NCBI RefSeq assembly: GCF_900113285.1
Contig: NZ_FOOT01000003.1
Location: 434,001-498,000, forward strand
From: Pontibacter chinhatensis
GTDB lineage: Bacteria > Bacteroidota > Bacteroidia > Cytophagales > Hymenobacteraceae
Direction of reading: 5' to 3'
DNA length: 64,000 nucleotides
Below the pieces are notes generated by a model that was not told the DNA's origin, made no database searches, and worked only from the letters and a program-made list of their open reading frames with translations. Positions 38,861-48,055 of the stretch are shown here, in pieces (positions within the stretch are counted from its first letter, which is position 1; every line of letters begins with the position of its first letter). Both the position numbers and the translations under genes were made by a program.

Positions 38861-41254
38861 TTATTTCTTCATGTTGCTGAAATCGAACGGAATCCGCACG
38901 CGTAACAGCAGCATCCGGCCCAGTTCATCGGCGTAGTAACGCTGCTTGTTCAGGTAGTCGCGGTAGGCGGTGTTGAGCAGGTTATTGCCGGTGATGCCTA
39001 CCTCAACCGGCTGCTTGCCAAGGTGGATGGTGGTGCCTGCCTCCGCCTGCAGCAGGAAGTACCCATCCGGGGCCGGAGCAAAGTCCTGCTCCGTTTTTTC
39101 GGGAGTGCGCCGCTGCTTCGCCACATACACCCCTCCCACCGACAGGTAAGCGTCCGTTAACTTGCCGCCGTTGCCTGAGGCAAACTCGTAGCGCAGGCTG
39201 TTGTCGAAACGGTTGGCTGGCATGTAGATCAGGTAGTCATCGGTATCGAGGTTACGTGCATACAGCAACGAGGTTTTCGACTCCAGCAACAGCCCCGTCG
39301 CCAGCCTGTAATCCCAGCTCAGGTCTATGCCCGAAAGCGTGGCGTTGGCCTGCGTGTACTCAAAAGCCGGGAAGGCTCCGCGAATAGTCAGCACCGGATC
39401 CGGCAGCGGCCTCAGGTAAATATAATCACGAATGTAGTTGTGATACAGGCTCAGCGTTCCGTTCAGGCGCGGGTTACTGAAGTAGTCCACCGAAAACTCC
39501 AGGTTATAGGCCTGCTCCGACTTCAGGTTCGGGTTGCCGCTCTCGTAGGCGGCCGCGCTGTGGTGCACCCCCTCGCTAAACAGCTCGTTGGCACCCGGCG
39601 CGCGCCAGGCCGAGGTAGCGATCAGGCCGAAGGTCAGGTGGTAGCCCACGTCATACATGGCAGCCAGCGTGCCGGAGAGGTTGCTGAACTCATACTCGGG
39701 TTTGATGAGCTCGCGGTTATTCTCCAGCTTTTTCACCAGCAGGTGCTTGTAGTCGTAGCGCAGACCCGCCTCCAGCTGCAGGCGGTTTTTCCGCCAGGTT
39801 TCGGTGGCGAAGATGCCCGCCGTGGTGCCGGTAAAGTATGGCAGGAAGTCGCTGTAGCGGTAGGTGTTCTTCTGATAGATCGTGCTGATGCCCACCAGGC
39901 CTGTCAGGTTGCCCAGCGGTTTATGCTCAAAGGTGGCCTCGGTGGTATGCGTGTTAAGCGTGAGCTCCAGGGTCGGGGCCTGGCTTACGCGCCGGCGCAT
40001 GTCGTACTCCTGGCGCAAGTTGCGCTGCCAGCCGTACACAAATTCCAGCTTGCCCGCCTCGCCCAGCTGCCAAAACCCCTTGGCCTTGAACAGGTCGTGC
40101 TGCACGTCCTGGTACGGGCGGCCGATGTCGTAGGTGAACTCGGCGTTATCCGCGTTGCTCGGCCTGCCGCGCTCAATGGCATACATCAGGTCCTGCACAC
40201 TACCAATGTGTGACTCAAGCAGCACCCCCAGCTCCGTGCTGAAGCGGCTGTAGAAGAGCTCCGCGCCATACTTCTCCTTGTTATAGCCCAGCGCCGCCGA
40301 GAAATTCTGCTCCCGCATGCCGGTGTTCTCCAGGTAATAGTCCGGCGTTTTGGCGTTGCCGGCCTTGCGCAGTGTGCCTTGCAGGCGCCAGCTCAGCGGC
40401 GGCAGCTTCTCAAAGTTGCCTTCCACGGTGGCAGAGGTAGCCATCTGGCGGTTGTTGGTGCTGCCCAGCAAGTATAAATCGCCGCGGATGCCGGGTGAGG
40501 TGGGCAAAGCCTTGGGCTCTACCAGCACCACCCCGCCAATCGCATCAGCCCCGTAGCGCACACCGGCTGCCCCTTTAATCACCTTCATCTCAGAGGCAAT
40601 AAAGGGGTCTATCTCCGGCGCATGCTCAGCTCCCCACTGCTGTCCCTCCTGGCGCACGCCGTTGTTGAGCAGCAGCACGCGGTTGCTGTGCAGGCCATGG
40701 ATAACTGGCTTGGAAATGGTAGGCCCGGTTTGCAGTGTGGTCACGCCGGCGATGCCTTTGAGCGTTTCGGCCAGTGCCAGACCGCGCGTCTGCTCCAGCT
40801 CGCGGCCGCTTATAGTTTGCTGCGTCTGGGCCTGCTCGCGCAGGTGCTCCCCGGTCACCTCTACGGTGCGCAGCTGGCGTGGGCTGGCGTGCAGCTGCAG
40901 ATCGCGGGTAGCCGAAGCAGTAAGCCTGACGGCAAACTGCTCCTCCTCGTAGCCCAAATACTTTACCTGCAGCGTGTAGGCACCGCGGCATATCTGATGG
41001 AAATGGTAGTTGCCGTACGCATCAGACATGGTGGCGCGGTCCAGCTCCGGCAAGTAAATGGTAGCCCCGATGAGCGGCTCGCGCGTGTCATGGTCCAGCA
41101 CCTTACCCGAAATGGTCAGGCCGCAGTCCTGCTCGGCGTCCTCAGCTACCGGTCCGGGCAGCGATTGGGCCCGTAATACCGGCGCCTGCAACGCCAACAA
41201 AGCCAGCGCAAAAAATATGGTTTTCGTCTTCAGCACGTCTTCTAATTTCAGCAA
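38861..41254 (-). CDS. TonB-dependent receptor with carboxypeptidase-D-like N-terminal domain
   Basis: 797 residues from a TTG; the GTG at 41236 would give a cleaner signal peptide (LKTKTIFFALALLALQAP). After the signal comes a carboxypeptidase regulatory-like domain (SGKVLDHDTREPLIGATIYL), then the plug with KPVIHGLHSNRVLLLNNGVR, QEGQQWGAEHAPEIDPF and the KGAAGVRYGADAIGGVVLVE box, and the 22-stranded barrel, ending with Phe-containing RIPFDFSNMKK. The plug sequence resembles zinc- and other metal-linked receptors of the ZnuD type. The His-rich gene upstream supports a metal cargo, but I infer rather than see this. Confidence 0.88.
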   Translation of the reverse strand: MLKLEDVLKTKTIFFALALLALQAPVLRAQSLPGPVAEDAEQDCGLTISGKVLDHDTREPLIGATIYLPELDRATMSDAYGNYHFHQICRGAYTLQVKYLGYEEEQFAVRLTASATRDLQLHASPRQLRTVEVTGEHLREQAQTQQTISGRELEQTRGLALAETLKGIAGVTTLQTGPTISKPVIHGLHSNRVLLLNNGVRQEGQQWGAEHAPEIDPFIASEMKVIKGAAGVRYGADAIGGVVLVEPKALPTSPGIRGDLYLLGSTNNRQMATSATVEGNFEKLPPLSWRLQGTLRKAGNAKTPDYYLENTGMREQNFSAALGYNKEKYGAELFYSRFSTELGVLLESHIGSVQDLMYAIERGRPSNADNAEFTYDIGRPYQDVQHDLFKAKGFWQLGEAGKLEFVYGWQRNLRQEYDMRRRVSQAPTLELTLNTHTTEATFEHKPLGNLTGLVGISTIYQKNTYRYSDFLPYFTGTTAGIFATETWRKNRLQLEAGLRYDYKHLLVKKLENNRELIKPEYEFSNLSGTLAAMYDVGYHLTFGLIATSAWRAPGANELFSEGVHHSAAAYESGNPNLKSEQAYNLEFSVDYFSNPRLNGTLSLYHNYIRDYIYLRPLPDPVLTIRGAFPAFEYTQANATLSGIDLSWDYRLATGLLLESKTSLLYARNLDTDDYLIYMPANRFDNSLRYEFASGNGGKLTDAYLSVGGVYVAKQRRTPEKTEQDFAPAPDGYFLLQAEAGTTIHLGKQPVEVGITGNNLLNTAYRDYLNKQRYYADELGRMLLLRVRIPFDFSNMKK

Positions 41255-41430
41255 TAAGTAATGAGCGGCTACACCAGGTATAGCCTATAGCGGATTGGCC
41301 CAGCTGCGGCAGCCGCTACGCCAATGGCAGAAGCGGGCCTGTGAGGGCTCGTAAAATATGTTTGGAAGGGTAAGCACGTGCCGCGGCCATACCTGGCAAA
41401 GTATAGACGGAGCTGTGCGGGTTGCTGAAA

Positions 41431-41754
41431 TCAGGCTACGGGAGGTCCCCGGAGATAGTAGGGGATGGAGGTGCTGCCTAGCCAGGCACAGGTATAAGCG
41501 CCGGCATAAATAGCGGTATGGGTAAAGGTGGTAAAGCTGAGGGACAGCATTTCGCCCTGGTACGGTGAGTTGAACACATCCTCTACCGGGCAGTGCTTGT
41601 GTTTCATGCCTACCTGCGCCTCATGGGTGTCGCAGTGGTCGGCGTGCACCGTGTGCGTGTGCGGGTGCAGCTCCTGAATCAGCTCATCAGGCACCATGGC
41701 CCTGCTGAAGAGCAGGAGCAGCGCGAGGGCGATATGTTGGAGATAACGGTGCAC
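41431..41754 (-). CDS. Small His-rich exported protein
   Basis: 107 residues from a GTG start. A hydrophobic leader (LQHIALALLLLFSRAM) is followed by a His/Cys-rich stretch HPHTHTVHADHCDTHEAQVG and KHKHCPVEDVFN, then a C-terminal segment with aromatic residues. I know no named family. The His, Asp and Cys spacing suggests binding of zinc or copper. It is the first gene of an operon with the TonB receptor and lipoprotein and lies about 180 bases before the receptor. Confidence 0.7.
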   Translation of the reverse strand: MHRYLQHIALALLLLFSRAMVPDELIQELHPHTHTVHADHCDTHEAQVGMKHKHCPVEDVFNSPYQGEMLSLSFTTFTHTAIYAGAYTCAWLGSTSIPYYLRGPPVA

Positions 41755-41773
41755 GTCGGCGTTGAAACAAAAA

Positions 41774-41803
41774 CAAAGATATACTATTTTCTACAATGTT
41801 GCA
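41774..41803 (-). promoter_or_regulatory. Promoter -7 box with an upstream operator-like dyad
   Basis: Minus strand: TATCTTTG (41774-41781) is a perfect TAnnTTTG box about 20 bases before the GTG start. Eleven bases further upstream stands TGCAACATTGTA (41792-41803), an imperfect 12-base palindrome that would overlap the -20 to -30 region. A Fur/Zur-type repressor site is one possibility; no -33 TTTG is visible. Confidence 0.5.
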
Positions 41804-42072
41804 TTTAGGCTGGTTCCCAATTTATACTATTCCTGTACGCACAAGTATAAATTGGGGTGCTGCTGCGGGTGGTTAGATAGGTTTCAGGTCAAAAGGTTTA
41901 GTCGGGCAAGTATAAATTAGCCCCGGAAGTATAAAAGTCTGCCGTAGCGTTAGTTTTTTTCATCGCATCCTGCCATCCTGTCACTCCCTTGCCCTCTGGA
42001 ACAGGTTTTGAAAGCATGGCCTAAAGCATAGCATCCGCAAAAGATCAACCTTAACCATATAAAGTATAGACA

Positions 42073-43893
42073 ATGGAAGAAAGAGGTAATATCTCCATCC
42101 ACACCGAGAATATTTTCCCGATCATCAAGAAGTTCCTGTACTCCGACCACGAGATTTTCCTGCGCGAGCTGGTGAGCAACGCCGTGGATGCCACGCAGAA
42201 GATCAAGCGCCTGTCCTCCATTGGCGAGTATAAAGGCGAACTGGGCGAGCTGAAGGTGAAAGTGGCCGTGAACAAGGAGGCCAAAACCATCACCATCTCC
42301 GACAACGGCCTGGGCATGACAGCCGGGGAAATCAAGAAGTACATCAACCAGATCGCGTTTTCGGGCGCCACCGAGTTTGTGGAGCGCTACAAGGACGCCT
42401 CTGCCGACAAGGATCAGATCATCGGTCAGTTTGGCCTGGGCTTCTACTCGGCGTTTATGGTGGCCGAGCGCGTGGAGATCGTCACCAAATCTTACCAGGA
42501 GGGCGCAGAACCGGCCCGTTGGGAGTGCGACGGCAGCACCGAGTTTTCGATCACGACGGCTGAGCGTGCCGAGCGCGGCACGGATGTGATCCTGCATGTG
42601 GCCCAGGACTCGGAAGAGTTTTTGGAGACAGCCCGCCTCCGCACCATCCTGGACAAATACTGCAAGTTCCTGCCGGTGCCGGTGGAGTTTGAGGGCGAGA
42701 CCATCAACAACCCGAGCCCTATCTGGACCAAGCAGCCATCGGAGCTGAAGGACGAGGACTACAAGGAGTTTTACAAGGAGCTGTACCCCTTCTCAGAGCC
42801 GCCGCTGTTCTGGATTCACCTCAACGTGGACTATCCGTTTAACCTGACCGGTATTTTATACTTCCCGAAGGTGAAGAACGAGTTCGAGATCCAGCGCAAC
42901 AAAATCCAGCTTTACTCGCGCCAGGTGTTTATTACCGACGAGGTGAAGGACGTGGTGCCGGAGTTCCTGATGCTGCTGCACGGCGTGATCGACTCGCCGG
43001 ACATTCCGCTTAACGTGAGCCGCTCTTTCCTGCAGGCCGACTCCAGCGTGAAGAAGATTAACACCTACATCACCAAGAAGGTGGCCGACAAGCTGGCAGA
43101 GATTTTCCGCAAGGACCGCGAGACGTTTGAGAAAAACTGGGACGACATCAGCGTGTTTGTGAAGTATGGCATGCTCTCTGACGACAAGTTCTATGAGAAG
43201 GCGAAGGATTTTGTGCTGCTGCAGAATACGGAAGGCAAATACCATACGTTAGAGGCGTATAAAAACCTGGTGCAGGCCAACCAGACAGACAAGAGCGAGC
43301 AGCTGGTGCTCCTGTATACCACCGACGCCGACAAGCAGCACGCCTTTGTGGAGGCGGCCCAAAACCGCGGCTACGACGTGCTTCAACTCGACTCCATCAT
43401 CGACAGCCACTTTATAGGCATGCTGGAGCAGAAGCTGGAAAAAACCACCCTGAAGCGCGTAGACTCCGAGACAATCGACAAGCTCATCGAGAAGGACGAG
43501 ACGAAGGAGAGCGTGCTGAGTGAGGGCGAGAAAGAGGATCTGAAGAAAGTATACGAGGAGGCCATCAACAATAAAAACATGACTGTGGAGGTGGCCCCGC
43601 TTGCCCCGGACGACGCGCCGGTGGTGATTACGCTGCCCGAGTTTATGCGCCGCATGAAGGACATGAACCGCGCCGGCGGTGGCGGTATGATGTTTATGGG
43701 CGAGATGCCGGACATGTATAACGTGACCATCAACGCCAACCACCCGCTGAACCAGCGCGTGCTGAAGGCCGAAGAGAAAAGCCAGCTGGCGCGCCAGGCG
43801 TTTGATTTGGCCCTGCTGTCGCAGAACATGCTGTCCGGAGCGGCCCTTACCACCTTCGTGAAGCGCAGCTTTGAGCTGATGACCAAAGAGTAA
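42073..43893 (+). CDS. htpG: Molecular chaperone HtpG (Hsp90)
   Basis: 606 residues, slightly shorter than the 624 of Escherichia coli HtpG. ATP-binding motifs ELVSNAVDA, TISDNGLGM and GQFGLGFYSAFMVAERV are all present, as is the middle-domain SRSFLQADSSVKKINTYITK. The C-terminal dimerisation domain ends SFELMTKE. It is a cytoplasmic dimeric ATP-dependent chaperone. It has only two exact AAGTATA/TATACTT copies, against eight in the equally long uvrC, and codon use is that of a highly expressed gene. A good terminator follows. Confidence 0.97.
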   Translation: MEERGNISIHTENIFPIIKKFLYSDHEIFLRELVSNAVDATQKIKRLSSIGEYKGELGELKVKVAVNKEAKTITISDNGLGMTAGEIKKYINQIAFSGATEFVERYKDASADKDQIIGQFGLGFYSAFMVAERVEIVTKSYQEGAEPARWECDGSTEFSITTAERAERGTDVILHVAQDSEEFLETARLRTILDKYCKFLPVPVEFEGETINNPSPIWTKQPSELKDEDYKEFYKELYPFSEPPLFWIHLNVDYPFNLTGILYFPKVKNEFEIQRNKIQLYSRQVFITDEVKDVVPEFLMLLHGVIDSPDIPLNVSRSFLQADSSVKKINTYITKKVADKLAEIFRKDRETFEKNWDDISVFVKYGMLSDDKFYEKAKDFVLLQNTEGKYHTLEAYKNLVQANQTDKSEQLVLLYTTDADKQHAFVEAAQNRGYDVLQLDSIIDSHFIGMLEQKLEKTTLKRVDSETIDKLIEKDETKESVLSEGEKEDLKKVYEEAINNKNMTVEVAPLAPDDAPVVITLPEFMRRMKDMNRAGGGGMMFMGEMPDMYNVTINANHPLNQRVLKAEEKSQLARQAFDLALLSQNMLSGAALTTFVKRSFELMTKE

Positions 43894-43920
43894 TACCCTT
43901 ATTTTAAATACCTAACAGCT

Positions 43921-43953
43921 AAGGCAGTGTCCGTTTGGGCGCTGCCTTTTTTG
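43921..43953 (+). terminator. Terminator of htpG
   Basis: AAGGCAGTGTCCG pairs imperfectly with GGCGCTGCCTT, followed by TTTTGCTTTTTG. Confidence 0.8.
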
Positions 43954-44165
43954 CTTTTTGCTCCTGCTAAAGTATAAATGAAACTTACCCGGCGCCGGCA
44001 CAGTTATAGGGGCCTGAACGGTTGTGGGTGCGTATACTTATATAATATTTGCTAAATTGCTTTATTGTTAAATTGTTGGTTTTCCTGTAGCGGGATTAAA
44101 GTATACTAAGAACAACCGTTTAGCAGTTTAACAATTTATCCGGTAATAATAGAACGAGTCAAAAT

Positions 44166-45083
44166 TTGAAAAGCGCGGTTTATACTTTGTGGATAGGGAT
44201 TTTACTGCTAAGCCTGGGCAGCTGCGGCCAGCCCAAGTGGAACAGTGACTATAACCTGAACATGGCCCGCCTGAAGGACGGCGACAAGGCAAAAACCGAC
44301 GCCCTGGCCGCCGCCGACACCACCAAGCCTATCATCGAGACTAAAAACCCGCTGGAGGAGGAGATAGAGGAGAAAAAGAAGAAGCGCAAGGCCAAGCACA
44401 GCAAGCGTGAGTTTCTGGGCTACAAGATAAAGCGCGGCTTCACGAAAAGCGGCGGCAGCTACCGCGAAACCATCGAAACCTTCGGTTACCTGCCGGTGTA
44501 CGAGGCGCCGGACCGCTACGCCCCCTACAAGTACTACTACGATACTAAGAACCGCAAACTGGCCCGCTCTGCCGCTGTTCAGGAGGACACCGACCGCTAC
44601 AAGGTGCTGCACGGTCCTTACAAGAAAACCCTGGACGGTGAGGTAGTGGAGGAAGGTTACTTTTACGTGGGCACCAAGCACCTGCGCTGGGAGAAGTACC
44701 GAAACAACGAAGACCACACCCTGGTGGGCAAGGAGCACTATGAAAAAGGCTTCCTGCGCGATGCAGTGGTAACCTACTACGGCGACACCAAGAAGATAAA
44801 AGAGGTAATTCCCTATGAGTACGGACAAGTGCAGGGGCCTTATTACCGGTTCTATGAGAACGGGCAGCTGGAGTGGAGCGGGCAGTATGAGAAAGGCCGC
44901 AAGGTAGGTGTATGGATTAACTACTACGACTTCCGCAACCGCCGCCGCTACGAGTACCAGTACCCCAAAACTGCCTACGACGCACCGCACGAGCCGTACC
45001 TGCTCCGCGCCTACGACCGCCACGCCACCCCTATCTACGAGCGCGGCAAATTCGACAAACGCTCGCAGGCGAGTAGTAAGTAG
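44166..45083 (+). CDS. Lipoprotein with MORN-like C-terminal repeat
   Basis: 305 residues from a TTG start, since no ATG precedes the lipobox (LWIGILLLSLGSCG). A Lys/Glu-rich linker near residues 55-85 (EEEIEEKKKKRKAKHSKREF) is followed by a Tyr-rich domain. At about 225-250 GPYYRFYENGQLEWSGQYEK and GRKVGVWINYYD form two MORN/YwqK-type repeats. The role is unknown, but it is probably anchored at the outer membrane. The gap from htpG (272 bases) contains inverted TAAATTGTT/AACAATTTA. Confidence 0.78.
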   Translation: MKSAVYTLWIGILLLSLGSCGQPKWNSDYNLNMARLKDGDKAKTDALAAADTTKPIIETKNPLEEEIEEKKKKRKAKHSKREFLGYKIKRGFTKSGGSYRETIETFGYLPVYEAPDRYAPYKYYYDTKNRKLARSAAVQEDTDRYKVLHGPYKKTLDGEVVEEGYFYVGTKHLRWEKYRNNEDHTLVGKEHYEKGFLRDAVVTYYGDTKKIKEVIPYEYGQVQGPYYRFYENGQLEWSGQYEKGRKVGVWINYYDFRNRRRYEYQYPKTAYDAPHEPYLLRAYDRHATPIYERGKFDKRSQASSK

Positions 45084-45387
45084 TTTATACCCCACCCCAG
45101 CCCTCCTCTAAGAACAGGAAAGGGAGTTTCTAGAATATTCTGCTGTTCCGGGCTTCTTTGTCCAAAACTTCTGCTGCTGCTGTGGACATGCTTGTCCGCT
45201 TTTCTGCTATACCGGGTCCAACCACCCCTGGCCCCTCAGAGCTACGCTCGCTACCTTCGAACTCTCGTTCTCGGTAGTCAAAGAAGGGGGTTCTGTAGTT
45301 GCTGTTTCTGAAGTATAAGTTTCATAGTCAAAGTATAAACACCCCTGTAGTCCCCTCAAGGGGACAGTCTGTACTTGCCACCCGCTC

Positions 45388-45457
45388 TGTCATCTCGAGC
45401 AGGGCGAGAGATCTATCTGGAATTCTCTTTAGATCTCTCCCGAAGGTCGAGATGACA
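45388..45457. repeat. TGTCATCTCGA palindromic element, copy 2
   Basis: TGTCATCTCGAGC...GAGAGATCTA is mirrored by TTTAGATCTCTCCCG... GTCGAGATGACA. Homologous to 27033-27102. Confidence 0.75.
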
Positions 45458-45479
45458 GCAGGGGCAGGAGCTATTGAAT

Positions 45480-45714
45480 TATTCCCAGCCTTTGGGTTGA
45501 GCGCCTCGAGAGGTTCCGGTGCCCGTGAGGGCATTGCGACCGCAGGGCAGCAAAGGAAGCGAAAGCAGCGCGATGCCCGAAGGCGAGGCCTCCCGGCCTG
45601 GGAGGGCAGAAAGCAGGAGATGCAACGATTGGTATGTGGGGCTGGAGGAGGAACGGTGGTTTGAAAGGTTAGCTTGGTTCCAGTTGCAGGAAGCGGTGGC
45701 TAGGAAAGTATAGA
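45480..45714 (+). repeat. Family A dispersed repeat, copy 3
   Basis: Starts CCCAGCCTTTGGGTTGAGCG and includes AGCGAAAGCAGCGCGATGCC and the CCTCCCGGCCTGGGAGG dyad. Very similar to 13407-13634 in the same orientation. Confidence 0.8.
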
Positions 45715-45906
45715 CCAGCAAGTATAAATGTATAGCCAAAGTATAAGTATGGCTTTTCAAGCCAGTTGGGTTACAAACCCAACATCATAGGTAGGCACGA
45801 GTTGCAAACTCGCGCCAGCGGTAGGGATAGATAAACTATAGCAGCACAAGCGGACGCCTGCGCCAGAGAAAGTATAACTCGCCTTCGGCAGAAAAGCCAT
45901 ATCCCC

Positions 45907-46269
45907 TCAATGAAACGCATCCTCAATATGATGTATAACCGGCGGAGCCGACAAAGTAACCGAGATAATATCAAACCGCACCTCATGCCCCCACCCCTCC
46001 TGAAGTATAAACTCGTCCGCAGCGTTTAGCAGCATGGCCTCCTTCTTCGTGCCAACAGCCTCCTCCGGAAACCCGTACCTATCAGTAGACCTTGTTTTCA
46101 CCTCCACGAACACCAGCAGGTCGCCTTGCTGCGCGATAATGTCCACCTCGGCGCGCCGGTGCCGGTAGTTCTGCCGCAGGATGGTGTAGCCCTTGCCTAG
46201 CAGGTAGGCAACAGCGTGGTCCTCGCCTAGGCGGCCGGTGTGGAGGTGCTTGGTTATTTGAGAAGCCAT
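45907..46269 (-). CDS. YraN family (UPF0102) nuclease-like protein
   Basis: 120 residues, the usual length. The restriction-endonuclease-like core is clear: LGEDHAVAYLLGKGYTILRQ, then RRAEVDIIAQQGDLLVFVEV and KTRS (the D-x(n)-E-x-K catalytic pattern). It is linked to Holliday junction or recombination functions by its fold, but not proven biochemically. Divergent from the isomerase gene by 54 bases. Confidence 0.93.
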   Translation of the reverse strand: MASQITKHLHTGRLGEDHAVAYLLGKGYTILRQNYRHRRAEVDIIAQQGDLLVFVEVKTRSTDRYGFPEEAVGTKKEAMLLNAADEFILQEGWGHEVRFDIISVTLSAPPVIHHIEDAFH

Positions 46270-46323
46270 ATAAAAATTGTACTTTGCGGGCAGCTAAGGC
46301 TGCTTCGCCAACTTTAGCATCGG

Positions 46324-47319
46324 ATGAAAGAACTTATTGAAAACTTTGCCCAGCAGTTGCGCCAGGCGATGCAGGCCGGGGAAAGCGAAAACGTAAACCT
46401 TGCTGGCCCCAGGTATAGCAATGTAGTGATGGCGGGTATGGGCGGCTCAGGCATCTGCGGCAACCTGGCCAAAACCTATGTAGCTAACAAGTTAACGGTG
46501 CCCGTGTTGGTGCAGAAGTGCCATAGCCTGCCCGCCTTTGTTGGCTCCAAATCATTGGTAATCGCCACCTCCTTCTCAGGCAATACGGAAGAGACGCTGT
46601 CTATGGTGCGGCAGGCAATGGAGGCAGAAGCGACCGTTAGCTTTGTAAGCTCTGGCGGAGAGATGCTTCGCATAGCCCAAGCTAACAACGTGCCGCACCT
46701 CACGCTGCCAACAGATGCCGGTCCGCCCCGGGCTTGCCTGGGCTTTATGCTGGTGCAGCAGTTATACTTGCTGCACTATGCCGGTTTGCTGGACAATGCC
46801 TTTAAAACGGAGCTGCGGCAAAGTATAGACCTGCTGGAAGAGCAGGCCGGAAGTATAAAAGTACAGGCCAGCGCCCTGGCCAGCTCGTTGCACACAAGGC
46901 TGCCCATACTTTATGCCGATGAGACCTTTATGCCCGTGGCGATGCGCTTTCAGCAGCAACTGAACACCAACGCCAAGCAACTGGCCCACGTGAACGCACT
47001 GCCCGAGCTATGCCATAACGAGGTAGAGACCTGGCAAAACCCATCGGAACTAAACGAGCGGCTGGCTGTTTTGTACATTAAAACAGGCTACGACCACCTG
47101 CGCAGCAGGCTCCGCATGGGGCTGGTGCGGGAGGCTCTGGAGCAAAAGGGACAGCAGGTGCTGGAGGTAGAGGCCATTGGCGCCACCATGCTGGAGCAGA
47201 TGTTCTACCTTATCCACCTCTTCGACTGGGTGTCGCTGTACCTGGCCGGGCTGAATAAGGTAAACCCTGGCGACACAGAAACTATAAATCACCTGAAAAG
47301 GGAATTATCTAAAGTATAA
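46324..47319 (+). CDS. Bifunctional phosphoglucose/phosphomannose isomerase (SIS domain)
   Basis: 331 residues. Two SIS domains: the first with VVMAGMGGSGICGNLAKTY and ATSFSGNTEETLSM, the second with the C-terminal CHNEVETWQNPSE block and MLEQMFYLIHLFDWVSLYLA. These match the PGI/PMI bifunctional enzyme that interconverts glucose-6-, mannose-6- and fructose-6-phosphate in the cytoplasm. Terminal codons AAA GTA TAA form the iterated motif. One base separates its stop from the lipB start, so translation is linked. Confidence 0.9.
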   Translation: MKELIENFAQQLRQAMQAGESENVNLAGPRYSNVVMAGMGGSGICGNLAKTYVANKLTVPVLVQKCHSLPAFVGSKSLVIATSFSGNTEETLSMVRQAMEAEATVSFVSSGGEMLRIAQANNVPHLTLPTDAGPPRACLGFMLVQQLYLLHYAGLLDNAFKTELRQSIDLLEEQAGSIKVQASALASSLHTRLPILYADETFMPVAMRFQQQLNTNAKQLAHVNALPELCHNEVETWQNPSELNERLAVLYIKTGYDHLRSRLRMGLVREALEQKGQQVLEVEAIGATMLEQMFYLIHLFDWVSLYLAGLNKVNPGDTETINHLKRELSKV

Positions 47320-47320
47320 C

Positions 47321-48055
47321 GTGCAAAAAAATACCGACATACAGTTCAGGCACCTGGGGCTGATAGACTACCAAGAGGCCTGGGATTACCAGGACAAGCT
47401 CTTTACCGCCACCCTGGACATTAAGGTGAAGAACCGCGCCGCCGGCCCGGACGAGCAGACGCCTACGCCAAACTACCTTCTCTTCTGCCAGCACCCGCAT
47501 GTGTACACCCTGGGCAAGAGTGGCCACGAGGAGCACCTGCTGCTGAACCAGGAAGGGCTGCAGGCCAAAGGCGCCACCTACTACAAAATCAACCGCGGGG
47601 GCGACATCACCTACCATGGGCCGGGCCAAATCGTGGGCTACCCCATCTTGGACCTGGAGAACTACTTTACCGACATTCACAAGTACCTCCGCTTTCTGGA
47701 GGAGGCCATTATACTTACCCTGGCAGACTATGGCGTAGTGGCCGGGCGCATAGCGGGCCTAACCGGCGTGTGGCTCGACCACGAAGCGCAGCGCAACCCG
47801 CGCAAGATCTGCGCGATGGGGGTAAAATGCAGCCGTTGGGTAACCATGCATGGCTTTGCCTTCAACATCAACACTGACCTGGACTACTTTAATAACATTG
47901 TGCCGTGCGGTATTTCTGATAAAGCCGTAACTTCGCTGGCCAAAGAGCTGGGGCACGAGGTGCCGCTGGCCGAGGTAGAGGAAAAACTGTTGAAACACCT
48001 GGCCGCCCTTTTTGGCGCCAACATTACAACCGCTGCGCATGAAGAAAGACATTGA
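47321..48055 (+). CDS. lipB: Octanoyltransferase LipB
   Basis: 244 residues from a GTG. The octanoyl-ACP binding motif NRGGDITYHGPGQIVGYPIL is complete, followed by GVKCSRWVTMHGFAFN with the catalytic Lys and by IVPCGI with the catalytic Cys. It transfers octanoate from acyl carrier protein to lipoyl domains, the first step of lipoate synthesis. It follows the isomerase by one base and overlaps the next gene by 17 bases, suggesting one operon. Confidence 0.96.
   Translation: MQKNTDIQFRHLGLIDYQEAWDYQDKLFTATLDIKVKNRAAGPDEQTPTPNYLLFCQHPHVYTLGKSGHEEHLLLNQEGLQAKGATYYKINRGGDITYHGPGQIVGYPILDLENYFTDIHKYLRFLEEAIILTLADYGVVAGRIAGLTGVWLDHEAQRNPRKICAMGVKCSRWVTMHGFAFNINTDLDYFNNIVPCGISDKAVTSLAKELGHEVPLAEVEEKLLKHLAALFGANITTAAHEERH

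Larger units (their letters stand above)
45084..45906. repeat. Repeat island 3
   Basis: About 820 bases between convergent genes, with no gene. In order: a C-rich element (45087-45125), a second one joined to CAGAGCTACGCTCGCTACC and TTCGAACTCTCGTTCT (45213-45275), CCTCAAGGGGACAG (about 45353), the TGTCATCTCGA palindromic element (45388-45457), family A (45480-45714), then GCCAGTTGGGTTACAAACCC and CACGAGTTGCAAACTCG (45755-45820). The order is close to island 1 and to the inverse of island 2. Confidence 0.8.

Noticed and set aside
45479-45760. 93-codon frame in repeat island 3
   Set aside because: It runs through the family A repeat only and ends in unrelated sequence; no start site.
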